Of a stretch of 64,000 bases of DNA, positions 17,013-26,143 are shown one piece after another. This DNA comes from Ignatzschineria larvae DSM 13226 (lineage in GTDB: Bacteria; Pseudomonadota; Gammaproteobacteria; Cardiobacteriales; Wohlfahrtiimonadaceae), in assembly GCF_038500265.1 (NCBI RefSeq), contig NZ_CP150637.1, positions 1,017,501-1,081,500 of the forward strand. Direction: 5' to 3'. The number at the start of each line of letters is the position of its first letter. The stretch's first letter is position 1. Under the pieces are notes generated by a model. That model was given only the letters and a program-made list of their open reading frames with translations. It was not told where the DNA came from and did no database searches. The translations under genes and the position numbers were made by a program.

Positions 17013-17059
17013 GTTTTGGAGATTTTGAGTGGGGGTATCTTAATGAGCTTATAGATCAA

Positions 17060-17127
17060 CTATTTGATAATTTCGCTTTATTAAGCACATCTTAAGATTC
17101 AATTGCTCTAATAGGATTATCAAATAG
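17060..17127. repeat. 12-base inverted repeat sharing the operator word
   Basis: CTATTTGATAAT (17060-17071) and ATTATCAAATAG (17116-17127) are perfect complements separated by 44 bases. Both contain ATTATCAAATA, also present in O3. The right copy lies 29 bases before the start of the OB-fold gene. They may be further binding sites of the same regulator, or a weak terminator after the HsdM-like gene. Confidence 0.45.
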
Positions 17128-17155
17128 GTATCGAGGTTGTCAGGAGGATATGCAA

Positions 17156-17665
17156 ATGGAGCGGCAGAGAGATTGGCAAATGCAAGGGAATGCTGATAGC
17201 ACAATGGAAATTACCCTAGGGAATCAACGGTTAAAAATGGGGCTTAAAACCTTTTTTACAGTGATTGCCGGCGTGATCTTAAGCTTAGTGCTGAATGTGA
17301 TTTCAGAGCCTGTCTGGGCAATAGAAGGGCATGATCTTCCTACGGATAGTAATCCCGAAGAGGAGCTTGCGATCAATGTTGATATCGATATTCGGCGCAA
17401 TAATGGGGCCACATTAGTAAAAGAGGCGCGTTTGCTTGATGATGATATGCGTGTAACGTTACAGGGATCTATCGTGAAACAGCTTTCAAAAGAACGTTAT
17501 CTGTTTCAAGATCCTTCCGGCGAGATGGAGATAGAGATTGAACACGATGAGTGGTATGGCATTGAAGTGACGCCTGAAGATACCATATTGCTACAGGGAG
17601 AGATTGAACGATCCCATTTTCAACCTGTGGTCTTAGATGTAGATTTTCTACTCAAATTAGAATAG
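17156..17665 (+). CDS. YgiW/YdeI-family OB-fold (BOF) stress protein, exported
   Basis: A 169-residue protein with an N-terminal hydrophobic segment (MGLKTFFTVIAGVILSLVLNVI, roughly residues 24-45) ending SEPVWA, a probable signal sequence, then a C-terminal OB-fold domain: VTLQGSIVKQLSKERYLFQDPSGEMEIEIEHDEW... DTILLQGEIERS. This is the BOF family (YgiW, YdeI), periplasmic proteins linked to stress tolerance. The AGGAGG at 17142-17147 is 2 bases from ATG 17150 but 8 from ATG 17156, which decides the start. The long N-terminal extension before the hydrophobic segment is unusual. Transcribed after the HsdM-like gene but probably independent. Confidence 0.75.
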   Translation: MERQRDWQMQGNADSTMEITLGNQRLKMGLKTFFTVIAGVILSLVLNVISEPVWAIEGHDLPTDSNPEEELAINVDIDIRRNNGATLVKEARLLDDDMRVTLQGSIVKQLSKERYLFQDPSGEMEIEIEHDEWYGIEVTPEDTILLQGEIERSHFQPVVLDVDFLLKLE

Positions 17666-17748
17666 TTTCAGGTGTCTGATTTATCATGATCTGATTGTCG
17701 TTTTTTTGTAGTTTAGGCTACATTAGCTATTCTTTTTTGATAATAGGG

Positions 17749-17859
17749 TATAATCAAAAGTTATAGGTATTGTGGAGAAAGGGGAAAGAAACGCTTTATG
17801 ATAGTGATTTCTAAATGTATTTAAATGATGATTAAATGCGCTTTTAGCGCATTTTTTTT
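17749..17859 (+). ncRNA. candidate ~100-base transcript between a TATAAT box and a terminator
   Basis: A consensus -10 box TATAAT (17749-17754, without a good -35) is followed about 80 bases later by a textbook terminator (17834-17859). The sequence between holds a purine-rich GGAGAAAGGGGAAAG and an eight-codon frame from ATG 17800 (MIVISKCI). It could be a small RNA, a leader peptide, or simply the distal terminator of the OB-fold gene. Confidence 0.35.
17834..17859 (+). terminator. intrinsic terminator
   Basis: Arms AAATGCGC (17834-17841) and GCGCATTT (17847-17854), loop TTTTA, with the T run continuing to 17859. Confidence 0.85.
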
Positions 17860-18107
17860 GGGCAATTAATAGGTAAAGTAACGGGTTGTAATCGAAGATC
17901 AGAGAATCGAAGTTAGTGATGGATGATAAGCAAAATCAACTATTTTATAAGGATAACTACTGATATAACCTATTGATCTTTGCTCTAATGATCAACAATA
18001 AAAAATTGTAGTGTAATTGTAATTCTCTTCATGCTTTAAATTTATTTACATAAAAAACGGCAAGATAAAAAATAAAAGCTTTAGAGGGAAATAGATCCGC
18101 TCTTTAT

Positions 18108-18142
18108 AAGACGAAATATTTTAGTAGATATTTCGCCTTTTT
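18108..18142 (+). terminator. intrinsic terminator or attenuator before dctA
   Basis: CGAAATAT (18112-18119) and ATATTTCG (18128-18135), extendable by AAG/CTT across a mismatch, then a T5 run. It lies about 110 bases upstream of dctA with no ORF feeding it, so it either ends a short transcript from 17860-18110 or attenuates dctA. Confidence 0.6.
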
Positions 18143-18249
18143 CTTGGATAATATTCCCCTTTTTTGAAGTAAATAATGATTAAGAATCTCTCCTTATAGA
18201 GGAGTTGTGAGAGAGAGATATCGATTGCTTATTGAGGAGTTTAAGTTTT

Positions 18250-19599
18250 ATGAGTGCTATATCGGTAGAAACATCAAATAATATGAATAAGGATATGCCG
18301 AAGGCAAAAAAGCCTAAGTTCTATCAAATTCTCTATGTACAGGTTATTTTTGCGATTATTATCGGGATTTTGCTAGGTCATTTTGCGCCGGATATTGGTC
18401 AAAAGATGCAGCCATTGGGCGATGCTTTTATTAAGCTCGTGAAGATGATTATTGCACCGGTAATCTTTATTACTGTCGCTACAGGTATTGGCGGCATGAA
18501 TAATATGAAAACCGTTGGGCGTGTAACGGGTAAGGCGATGATCTATTTCCTTACTTTCTCAACCATTGCGCTTTTTGTGGGAATGCTGATTGCTAATGTC
18601 GTACAACCTGGTGCCGGGATGAATATTGATCCCGCGACATTGTCTAGTAATGCTGATGCTGTCGCCGGTTATGTTGAGAAAGCCCATGATAGCTCGTTAG
18701 TCGGCTTCTTGATGAATATTTTACCGACAACGTTGGTGAGCCCATTAGTAGGAGGAAATATTCTACAAGTGCTCTTTGTCGCCGTTTTATTCGGGATTGC
18801 GCTTGCAAGTATCGGTGAGAAGGGTGAGCCGATTGTGACATTCCTCAATCAACTCGCTGAGCCTATCTTCAAAATCGTGTCGATGTTGATGAAATTTGCA
18901 CCGATTGGCGCATTTGGGGCAATGGCATTTACCATTGGTCGTTACGGGATTGAATCAATATCGAATCTTGCGATGTTAGTGATTACTTTCTATGTGACAT
19001 CGATCCTATTTGTCGTAGTGGTATTAGGATTAGTGGCACGTTATAACAAATTCTCAATTCTGAAATTAATGCGTTATATCAAAGAAGAATTACTATTAGT
19101 ATTAGGTACAAGCTCTTCAGAAGCTGCGCTCCCCACATTAATGCAGAAGATGGAGAAAGCAGGTTGTGATAAATCTGTTGTCGGGCTTGTGATTCCAACG
19201 GGTTACTCTTTTAACCTTGATGGCACCAATATCTATATGACGATGGCAGCACTCTTTATTGCCCAGGCTTGTGGTATTCATTTGAGCTTTGGCGAGCAGA
19301 TATTGCTACTTCTTGTGGCGATGTTAAGTTCAAAAGGGGCAGCGGGTGTAACAGGTGCAGGCTTTATTACCTTAGCCGCAACGCTCTCCGTAGTACCGTC
19401 AGTACCGATTGAAGGGATGGCGCTTATTTTAGGAATCGACCGCTTTATGTCTGAGTGTCGTGCCTTGACTAACCTTGCCGGTAATGCTTGTGCTACAATC
19501 GTGGTTGCGCGCTGGGATAATGCCTTAGATGCAGAGCAGTTACAAAGAGCTTTAGATGGTAAAGTAACTGAAGAGGAAGCATTGAAAACCGTGCTTTAG
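18250..19599 (+). CDS. dctA: C4-dicarboxylate/H+ or Na+ symporter
   Basis: A 449-residue carrier of the dicarboxylate/amino acid:cation symporter family with about eight hydrophobic helices and two re-entrant loops. Signatures are the serine-rich loop [18 protein letters not shown] (DctA type rather than GltP), [23 protein letters not shown], and [23 protein letters not shown] with the substrate-binding Arg and Asn. It imports succinate, fumarate or malate. The frame is open from a TTG at 18232, but GAGGAG at 18234-18239 is ideally spaced for the ATG at 18250 (MSAISVETS). A perfect terminator follows at 19682. Confidence 0.9.
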   Translation: MSAISVETSNNMNKDMPKAKKPKFYQILYVQVIFAIIIGILLGHFAPDIGQKMQPLGDAFIKLVKMIIAPVIFITVATGIGGMNNMKTVGRVTGKAMIYFLTFSTIALFVGMLIANVVQPGAGMNIDPATLSSNADAVAGYVEKAHDSSLVGFLMNILPTTLVSPLVGGNILQVLFVAVLFGIALASIGEKGEPIVTFLNQLAEPIFKIVSMLMKFAPIGAFGAMAFTIGRYGIESISNLAMLVITFYVTSILFVVVVLGLVARYNKFSILKLMRYIKEELLLVLGTSSSEAALPTLMQKMEKAGCDKSVVGLVIPTGYSFNLDGTNIYMTMAALFIAQACGIHLSFGEQILLLLVAMLSSKGAAGVTGAGFITLAATLSVVPSVPIEGMALILGIDRFMSECRALTNLAGNACATIVVARWDNALDAEQLQRALDGKVTEEEALKTVL

Positions 19600-19681
19600 T
19601 CGGATCGTGTAAGTAATAATAGATAGATTTAACCCTCATCTATAAGTACTGAAATTTAGGCTAGAGATACTGAGGGAAAAG

Positions 19682-19726
19682 AAAACCGTATTAGGATCGA
19701 ATTAAATCGGCACTAATACGGTTTTT
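19682..19726. terminator. bidirectional terminator between dctA and rnd
   Basis: Perfect 13-base arms AAAACCGTATTAG (19682-19694) and CTAATACGGTTTT (19713-19725), T-rich on both strands; serves convergent dctA and rnd. Confidence 0.85.
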
Positions 19727-19773
19727 GGTTGTAGAGGATCTTTACGTTGATCGATTAATAATGAATAAGCGCT

Positions 19774-20703
19774 CTATTCCTCATCCTCACTCTCTTCATC
19801 ATCGAGTAATGAAGGTTGCTGTTTCCAGAAATTTTCAATGGTGCGAATGATTTGATTCTGTATAACTTCAGAGTAGGAAGTCACCGCATAATCATCATAG
19901 AGCTTATAGTTTTTCTGTGAGTAGCTTTCGGCAAGATGGATCAAGATCTCATCTTTAATCACCCAACGTTTTGGAATATCTTGCTGAATCGCCACTAATT
20001 CCCGCATTTTGGCCAGCGATTTAAGAAGCTGCTTTTTAGAACCACGTAATCGCTGTGAACCTTTGACCTTTTTCCAAGCCATCTCTGGATTTGGCTCATA
20101 ACGAGCTTGGTCAGTAAGTGGAAGAAGATGATTTTTAAGCGTCTCTTGTTGTCCTGTTGCCTCAATTTCTGCCACTAATTTATGATAAGCGGGAATAAGG
20201 TAATGCACGTCATCATAGGCATATTTAAGCTGTTCACTCGAGAGAGGTCGCAGATCCCACTGTGTGCGCGTCTGATCTCGAGTGAGATCGACATCGCAAT
20301 AGTGCAGCACAAGATCGTGATAGCTGATGCCGACCTTTTTATTAAATGTAATTTGCGCCGCTGTTTGAGTATCAAAGACGGGCGTTACTAAAATGCCGAG
20401 GGCATGAATGATCGCTTCGAGATCTTGGCTTGCAGAATGGATAATTTTAGTAATGTGAGGGGCAGTTAAGAGTGCATTGAGCGCCGTAAAATCCTTGATA
20501 GCTAAAGGATCAATACAAACGGCTTCCTGATCGGTGGCAAGCTGAATCAGACAGAGTTTAGGGAAGTAGGTTTTCACACGTAGAAATTCTGTATCGAGCG
20601 CTAAGAGTGTAATCTCTTCTAATTGAGTATTACACCACTGATCGAGCACTTCTTGTGTATCTATATAATGATCTTTCATAAATCTTCTACTATCCTGCGT
20701 CAT
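19774..20703 (-). CDS. rnd: ribonuclease D
   Basis: A 309-residue DEDDy 3'-5' exoribonuclease that trims tRNA 3' ends. Exonuclease motifs: ALDTEF (Exo I), HSASQDLEAI (Exo II) and YAYDDVHYL (Exo III with Tyr and Asp). A single HRDC-like helical domain follows (RGSKKQLLKSLAKMRELVAIQQDIPKRWVIKDEILIHLAE), whereas E. coli RNase D (375 residues) has two, so this is a short form. The C terminus is acidic. A TATAAT-like box lies only ~15 bases before the ATG at 20703, so translation may really begin at the ATG at 20679 (MKDHYIDTQEV). Confidence 0.9.
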   Translation of the reverse strand: MTQDSRRFMKDHYIDTQEVLDQWCNTQLEEITLLALDTEFLRVKTYFPKLCLIQLATDQEAVCIDPLAIKDFTALNALLTAPHITKIIHSASQDLEAIIHALGILVTPVFDTQTAAQITFNKKVGISYHDLVLHYCDVDLTRDQTRTQWDLRPLSSEQLKYAYDDVHYLIPAYHKLVAEIEATGQQETLKNHLLPLTDQARYEPNPEMAWKKVKGSQRLRGSKKQLLKSLAKMRELVAIQQDIPKRWVIKDEILIHLAESYSQKNYKLYDDYAVTSYSEVIQNQIIRTIENFWKQQPSLLDDEESEDEE

Positions 20704-20999
20704 TTTAACAATGTTTTATTATACGTTTTTTCTCAAATCATAACGGGGAAATCGAAGAGAAATTAGGCAAAAGAGAATAGAGGGTCGAAAAAGGGTCGAA
20801 AAAGGGTCGTTAAGATATGAGGGAAACATTCACTTTTAGAAACTTTTAAAATGCACCATTAAGAATCTGACAACAATCCCGCTCTAATTTCGATATAATG
20901 ACTCAATATTTTGTGATCTATTTTAAGATCTATTTGCAGAGTTATTATAAATAATCATTGTTATGTGGTTTTCACCACTGACCAGGAAATTGATATTAC

Positions 21000-21842
21000 A
21001 TGTTAAGTTATCGTCACAGCTTTCACGCCGGCAATCATGCGGATGTTTTAAAACATACCGTTCAGAGTTTGATTATTGAATCATTAACAGAGAAAGAGAA
21101 AGCATTTCTCTATTTAGATACTCATTCTGGTGCAGGGCGCTATCAATTAACGAGTGCTGAATCGGAGAAAACCGGGGAGTACCTCGAAGGGATTGCCAGA
21201 ATATGGGCTACTTCAGAACGCCCAGAAATTTTAGCACCGTATCTAGATGTCGTGAAGAAGCTAAATTCTGATGGTGAATTGCGATATTATCCAGGTTCAC
21301 CATTATTGGCAAAAGCGTTATTGAGATCCCAAGATCAATTGATTATGACAGAGCTTCATCCGAGTGATTATCCTCGATTAGTTGAAGAGTTCGCCCGAGA
21401 TCGCCGAGCAGAAGTCTTGAAAGAAGACGGATTTCAACAACTCAAATCTAAATTACCGCCGACAAGTCGCCGAGGATTTGTATTAATCGATCCCCCTTAT
21501 GAGTTAAAAACAGATTATGAAGCGGTGGTATCGGGCATTGTTGAAGGTTATAAACGCTTTGCAACAGGGATTTATGCGATTTGGTATCCTGTTGTCTCTC
21601 GTACGCAGATCAATAATATGGTAGAAGCGCTGCGAGAAACGGGGATTCGTAAAATTCTACAGATTGAATTAGGGGTCCAACCCGATAGTGAAGAGCGGGG
21701 AATGACTGCTTCAGGGATGATAGTGATCAATCCGCCTTGGAAGTTAGAAGCGCAAATACAAGCTATTATGCCTTGGCTCTATCAAACGCTCGTCCCCGAT
21801 AATCAAGGACATACATTGATCGAATGGATTACCCCGGAGTAG
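21000..21842 (+). CDS. rlmJ: 23S rRNA (adenine2030-N6)-methyltransferase
   Basis: A 280-residue RlmJ protein. The N terminus LSYRHSFHAGNHADVLKHTV is diagnostic, followed by the AdoMet-binding YLDTHSGAGRY (about 39-49) and the catalytic DPPY (about 164-167). It methylates A2030 of 23S rRNA. AGGA lies about 12 bases before the ATG, and a TATAAT sits at 20894-20899. Divergent from rnd. The spacer upstream has a small triplication of AGGGTCGAAAA near 20780-20806. Confidence 0.93.
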   Translation: MLSYRHSFHAGNHADVLKHTVQSLIIESLTEKEKAFLYLDTHSGAGRYQLTSAESEKTGEYLEGIARIWATSERPEILAPYLDVVKKLNSDGELRYYPGSPLLAKALLRSQDQLIMTELHPSDYPRLVEEFARDRRAEVLKEDGFQQLKSKLPPTSRRGFVLIDPPYELKTDYEAVVSGIVEGYKRFATGIYAIWYPVVSRTQINNMVEALRETGIRKILQIELGVQPDSEERGMTASGMIVINPPWKLEAQIQAIMPWLYQTLVPDNQGHTLIEWITPE

Positions 21843-21980
21843 TGTGATCTCTTTGGTGAAGCGTTAGCACAGATTGGAAGTAAAATTTTAAGGCTTGGAT
21901 GAAAGACCGAACGACAAATTGAACGGAAGGTTGAAATAAAAGCCGATTGAAAGCCGAATGAAAGAATCAAAGGAGTTTGA

Positions 21981-22808
21981 ATGTTAATCCCGTTTTCAGC
22001 GATGAATGCCGTTCCTTATTGGTTAATGTATCAGGAGAAATCGCCACTTGTGCATTGTATGACCAATCACGTGGTGCAAAATTTTACAGCGAACGTATTA
22101 CTAGCCACCGGCGGTAGTCCTGCGATGGTGCCGAGTATTGAGGAGTGTGGGGATTTTACTACGATTGCAAGTGCATTACTAATTAATGTTGGGACGATTA
22201 CAGCGGCCACAGCCGAAGCGATGTTAGCATCTGCAAAAGTGGCGTATGAAACCGGTACTCCTTGGGTGCTCGATCCTGTGGCTATTGGACCGGCACTCTA
22301 TTATCGTACGGAGATTGTTGCGCAATTATTGCAATATAAGCCGACCGTTATTCGCGGTAACGTTGCTGAGATCAAAACCCTTGCCGGAGAAGCGGCACAA
22401 TCGAAAGGGGTTGATTCTCAAGAGGATTTTAGTGAGGCTGTAATCTATGCCGAGCAGGTGGCACGAGAATTGAATACTGTCGTGGCGATGACAGGCCGTC
22501 ACGATATTATTACCGATGGTCAGAAAACGTATGAAGTGAGTATTGGTACAGAACAGTTAACGAAAGTAACAGGCACGGGCTGTTCACTATCTGCCTTAGT
22601 GGCAGGATTAATTGGTGCGTCACAAGATGTGGTGGAAGCTGCGGCAACGGCTTGTTATGTGGTCTCGTTAGCAGGAGTGCGTGCCGCAGAAAAAAGCGAG
22701 GGAATGGGTTCTTTTGCTGTTAGCTATTTGGATGAACTCTCTTTAATCAACGCTGATTCGCTTTTTGCATTAGCGCAAGCGGAAGAGGAGAAAGCAGAAG
22801 CGCTATAA
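21981..22808 (+). CDS. thiM: hydroxyethylthiazole kinase
   Basis: A 275-residue ThiM kinase that phosphorylates 4-methyl-5-(2-hydroxyethyl)thiazole in thiamine salvage. Signatures: PLVHCMTNHVVQNFTANVLLATGGSPAMV near residues 23-52, WVLDPVAIG, and the anion-hole/catalytic Cys loop TGTGCSLSAL (about 194-203). AAAGGAGT precedes the ATG. It heads a rightward thiM-thiE-thiD cluster. No TPP riboswitch sequence is visible upstream. No ThiC or ThiG is present in this window, in keeping with a salvage role. Confidence 0.95.
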   Translation: MLIPFSAMNAVPYWLMYQEKSPLVHCMTNHVVQNFTANVLLATGGSPAMVPSIEECGDFTTIASALLINVGTITAATAEAMLASAKVAYETGTPWVLDPVAIGPALYYRTEIVAQLLQYKPTVIRGNVAEIKTLAGEAAQSKGVDSQEDFSEAVIYAEQVARELNTVVAMTGRHDIITDGQKTYEVSIGTEQLTKVTGTGCSLSALVAGLIGASQDVVEAAATACYVVSLAGVRAAEKSEGMGSFAVSYLDELSLINADSLFALAQAEEEKAEAL

Positions 22809-23053
22809 GTCTGAAGAGATAGGATCTGTTGGTGATTGTGGAGTGATTTGATTCTATTGAAGATAATCAGAATAACCTATTTTTAAATCTGAAATAACTT
22901 CAAATAAGTTGACCTTTTAGGGTAACTCTGTTTTAACACTAGTATGCCGTTAAAAATAATGGCATTCATAAGCAGTCCTCAAAAATTCATAATAAATAAT
23001 AAATCAATATCTCAAATCAATATCTCAAATCAATATCTCAAAGGAGTTTCATT
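22809..23053. other. thiM-thiE spacer with 13-base triplication
   Basis: No ORF is seen. A 13-base unit AAATCAATATCTC is repeated exactly three times at 23001-23039, directly before the thiE ribosome site AAAGGAG. A GCCGTTAAAAATAATGGC inverted repeat lies at 22947-22964. Confidence 0.5.
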
Positions 23054-23725
23054 ATGGCAGGATTTCATCAATGGTTAGATCGCCGGGCGATATTTGATCT
23101 ATCGCTCTATTTAGTATTAGATCCTCAAATGTGTGGAGGTCTCGATAAGATGGTTGAAACCGTCAAAGAGGCTGTGACGAATGGTGTCACATTTGTGCAA
23201 TTACGTTCAGAAGCGGAGATTGATAAAGGCTTATGGTATAAAGCGGCGGTGGCACTCAAGCCGATCTTAAAAGCCCATAATATTCCTTTTGTCATTAATG
23301 ATCATGTCGACGTCGCTTTAGCGGTGGATGCCGATGGTGTTCATATTGGGCAGAAAGATCTACCGGCGACCGTTGTCCGTAAATTATTAGGGGAAGAGAA
23401 GATTATTGGCCTCTCTGTCGGATCGGTTGAAGAATTAAAGGCGGTGAATTTTACTGTGGTGGATTATGTGGGCGTTGGCCCCGTTTTTGCCACAACAACG
23501 AAGAAAGATGCCCGTCCGGCACTTGGGCTTGATGGTTTGAGCGCGATTGTCAAAGCACACGCTTGTAAGAAGGTGGCGATTGGTGGTATTAATGCCTCTA
23601 ATGCAGAATCGGTGATGAGTACCGGTGTTGATGGGATTGCAGTGGTTTCGGCTATTTGTGGGCAAGAGGATGTGGCTGATGCAACGACTCTGCTCGCGAC
23701 AATCGTGACGACAGAACAAGAATAG
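23054..23725 (+). CDS. thiE: thiamine-phosphate synthase
   Basis: A 223-residue TIM-barrel enzyme that joins HMP-PP and HET-P to thiamine phosphate. Family features: TFVQLRSE (phosphate/Mg site), FVINDHVDVALAVDADGVHIGQKDLP, the thiazole-binding YVGVGPVFATTTKKDA, and VAIGGINASNAESVMSTGVDGIAVVSAI near the C terminus. An AAAGGAG ribosome site precedes the ATG, immediately after a 13-base triplication. It follows thiM and precedes thiD by 62 bases. Confidence 0.95.
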   Translation: MAGFHQWLDRRAIFDLSLYLVLDPQMCGGLDKMVETVKEAVTNGVTFVQLRSEAEIDKGLWYKAAVALKPILKAHNIPFVINDHVDVALAVDADGVHIGQKDLPATVVRKLLGEEKIIGLSVGSVEELKAVNFTVVDYVGVGPVFATTTKKDARPALGLDGLSAIVKAHACKKVAIGGINASNAESVMSTGVDGIAVVSAICGQEDVADATTLLATIVTTEQE

Positions 23726-23787
23726 TAGAAAGTCACTGAAGACAACTGAAAACAATAGAAAAGAGTTGATAGGTAGGAGAAGGTAGA

Positions 23788-24579
23788 ATGAATAAGATTT
23801 TAACCATTGCCGGTTCAGATCCAAGCGGAGGGGCGGGGATTCAAGCAGATTTAAAAGCATTTTCTGCTTTAGGCACTTATGGAATGGCAATTTTATCAGC
23901 CTTAACTGCACAGTCAACGCAAGGGGTAGATGGCGTTTTACCGGTTCCTACCGAATTTATCGAGAAACAATATTGTGTGCTCTATGACGATATCATTGCA
24001 GATGCAGTCAAGATGGGCGCTTTGGTGAATAGTGATATTATTGAATGTGTGGCAGGCCTCTTAACCCGTTATCCGATTCCATTTGTGGTATTAGATACGG
24101 TGATGATCGCAAAAGGCGGACACCCATTATTAGCCAATGATGCAGTGAGCGCTATTCGCACGCATCTGTTACCATTAGCGGATATTATTACCCCTAATAT
24201 TCCCGAAGCCGCAGCATTACTCGACACTGATGAAGCCACTACAGAAGCACAGATGCAGGCACAAGGGGAAGCCTTATTAGCTTTAGGGCCTAAAGCTGTG
24301 TTGATTAAGGGTGGGCATTTAGAAGCCGAGATTAGCCCCGATCTTCTGGTGACTCAATCAGGAATAGAGCGCTTGGTCAGTCCTCGTATTGCCACTCAAA
24401 ATACCCATGGAACGGGTTGTACATTGTCAGCCGCAATTGCCGCGCTCTATCCTAGTCATGGCTTAGTGAATGGGGTTCGATTGGCGAAAGCGTATATTGA
24501 TGGGGCCATTGCTAAAGCCGATAGCTTACAAGTAGGTCAAGGTATTGGGCCTACACACCATTTTTATCGTTGGTGGTAA
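23788..24579 (+). CDS. thiD: hydroxymethylpyrimidine/phosphomethylpyrimidine kinase
   Basis: A 263-residue ribokinase-fold enzyme carrying out both phosphorylations of HMP. Motifs: TIAGSDPSGGAGIQADLKAFSALGTYG at the N terminus, DTVMIAKGGHPLL, and the catalytic NTHGTGCTLSAAIAALYPS near 210-228. With thiM and thiE it completes the salvage route to thiamine phosphate. ThiL or a pyrophosphokinase is not in the window. Confidence 0.95.
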   Translation: MNKILTIAGSDPSGGAGIQADLKAFSALGTYGMAILSALTAQSTQGVDGVLPVPTEFIEKQYCVLYDDIIADAVKMGALVNSDIIECVAGLLTRYPIPFVVLDTVMIAKGGHPLLANDAVSAIRTHLLPLADIITPNIPEAAALLDTDEATTEAQMQAQGEALLALGPKAVLIKGGHLEAEISPDLLVTQSGIERLVSPRIATQNTHGTGCTLSAAIAALYPSHGLVNGVRLAKAYIDGAIAKADSLQVGQGIGPTHHFYRWW

Positions 24580-24711
24580 AAGAGTTATTTAAAAGCGTTC
24601 TCTAAAAGCGTTATCTAAAAGCGTTATCTATAAAAAGATCTATCATCGCTATTTTAGCTATAGTCGCCATTTGAGCCATTTCAATAGAATTAGAGTTAGG
24701 AATTGATATTA
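24580..24711. other. thiD-MFS spacer with ~13-base repeats
   Basis: Three near-identical copies of TAAAAGCGTTATC-like units run from about 24590 to 24632. The period matches that of the triplication before thiE. The remaining sequence is leader of the MFS gene. Confidence 0.4.
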
Positions 24712-26133
24712 ATGCAGACAATGAATATCCAAGATCTATTAGATCGTGCCGGTTTTTCACGATTTCAGTGGCGGATCTTTCTTTTTACTTTTGCGATCGC
24801 ATTCTTTGACGGTTATGATACGGCGGTGATTGGTTATATTGCGCCGAGTTTAATGGGGGAATGGGGGATTGCAAAAGCCGATCTTGCACCGGTACTTAGT
24901 GCTGCACTCTTTGGGCTTGCCTTTGGGGCGATTGCCTTTGGGCCGGTGGCGGATAAGATTGGTCGAAAATGGGTACTGTTACTCTCAGTATTACTTTTCT
25001 CTGTCGGGACATTGAGTTCAGGCTGGGCAAATGATCTTCGAACATTAGAGATTTTACGTTTTATTACGGGGATTGGTCTCGGTGCTGCGATGCCAAATGC
25101 GGTGACTCTGTTATCAGAGTATTGCCCGAAAGAACGCCGCGCTTTTATTGTCAATACGATGTTTTGTGGTTTTCCTTTAGGTGCTGCTAGTGGGGGCTTT
25201 ATTGCTAGTTTCTTAATTCCCCAATTAGGTTGGCATTCGATGCTGATTGTAGGGGGCTTAATTCCACTACTATTAACATTTATGATGCTCTTTAGTTTGC
25301 CGGAGTCGATCCGTTTTCTCTATCAAAAAGAGGGCGATAGTCCTAAGGTGAGAGCGATCTTGGCGCGTATTAACCCTGAAGTTTTAAAGGTTGATCGCTT
25401 GATCTTATCGGAGGTGAAATCTACCGTATCTACTGATGATCCCCAGAATAATCAAGAATCAGAATCAGAATCAGAATTGGGATCAGAATCAGAATTGGGA
25501 TCAGAATCAGAGTCGGGGTTAGAATTAAAATCTCAGCATTCTGCGCGTAAAGGTTTATTGCTGGTATTAACGCCGCCTTATCTTTTAGGATCATTGATGC
25601 TATGGATCGCCTATTTTATGGGGCTTGTGATTTTTTATGGCGTGATGAATTGGATGCCGACACTCTTTCAAGAGAGCGGTGTTGCAGGTGGAACGGCATC
25701 AACCGTGACAGGGCTCTTTGCACTAGGTGGGTTAGGTGCGATTATGAATGGTTACTTAATGGATCGATTCAATGGGACTAAGCTCATCGCAGGCCTCTAT
25801 TTCTTAACCGCCATTTCAGTAGCGCTGATGGGGTTGATGATTGATCTACCGATTGTATTACTGATTATCGTGACACTCTTTGCCGGCATTGTGATGAATA
25901 GTGCGCAATCTTCACTGCCGGCATTAGCAGCACAATTTTATCCCACAGCAGGGCGAACCACAGGTGTTTCTATGATGTTGGGGTTAGGCCGTTTTGGCGG
26001 AATAGTCGGGTCATTCTTAGTGGCGTTATTAGTCGCAAAAGGATTGACGATTGTCGGAATCTTCTATTTTCTTGCGATACCGGCATTGATTGCGGTCATC
26101 GCACTTCTTATCAAAGCTTGGTGGTATCGATAG
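24712..26133 (+). CDS. MFS transporter, aromatic acid:H+ symporter-like, in the thi cluster
   Basis: A 473-residue major facilitator with 12 predicted helices. The motif FFDGYDTAVIGYIAPSLMGEW in helix 1, the loop 2-3 motif GPVADKIGRKW and PESIRFLYQKEG before the central loop match the AAHS family (4-hydroxybenzoate/benzoate type). The central loop holds a Ser/Glu-rich repeat (SESESELGSESELGSES, about 250-267) encoded by short direct DNA repeats. It follows thiD by 132 bases, so it might import a thiamine precursor; substrate is unknown. The frame opens at TTG 24703; ATG 24712 or 24721 is the likelier start. It ends 10 bases from convergent rsgA with no terminator visible. Confidence 0.75.
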   Translation: MQTMNIQDLLDRAGFSRFQWRIFLFTFAIAFFDGYDTAVIGYIAPSLMGEWGIAKADLAPVLSAALFGLAFGAIAFGPVADKIGRKWVLLLSVLLFSVGTLSSGWANDLRTLEILRFITGIGLGAAMPNAVTLLSEYCPKERRAFIVNTMFCGFPLGAASGGFIASFLIPQLGWHSMLIVGGLIPLLLTFMMLFSLPESIRFLYQKEGDSPKVRAILARINPEVLKVDRLILSEVKSTVSTDDPQNNQESESESELGSESELGSESESGLELKSQHSARKGLLLVLTPPYLLGSLMLWIAYFMGLVIFYGVMNWMPTLFQESGVAGGTASTVTGLFALGGLGAIMNGYLMDRFNGTKLIAGLYFLTAISVALMGLMIDLPIVLLIIVTLFAGIVMNSAQSSLPALAAQFYPTAGRTTGVSMMLGLGRFGGIVGSFLVALLVAKGLTIVGIFYFLAIPALIAVIALLIKAWWYR

Positions 26134-26143
26134 TAACGGTGAT

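Noticed and set aside
12252-17100. Prophage or insertion sequence
   Set aside because: No integrase, transposase or phage structural genes are seen, and no terminal inverted repeats with target duplications were found.
14606-17412. Minus-strand ORFs antisense to the DUF4258/half-S/HsdM-like genes
   Set aside because: They are shadow frames; the plus-strand frames have ribosome sites, overlaps typical of operons and recognisable motifs.
21843-21980. TPP riboswitch upstream of thiM
   Set aside because: The CTGAGA and GGATAATACCAGCG-type conserved segments of the TPP aptamer are absent in this stretch and in the thiE leader.
23435-23917. Minus-strand 160-residue ORF over thiE/thiD
   Set aside because: It is antisense to two well-recognised thiamine genes and has no motif of its own.
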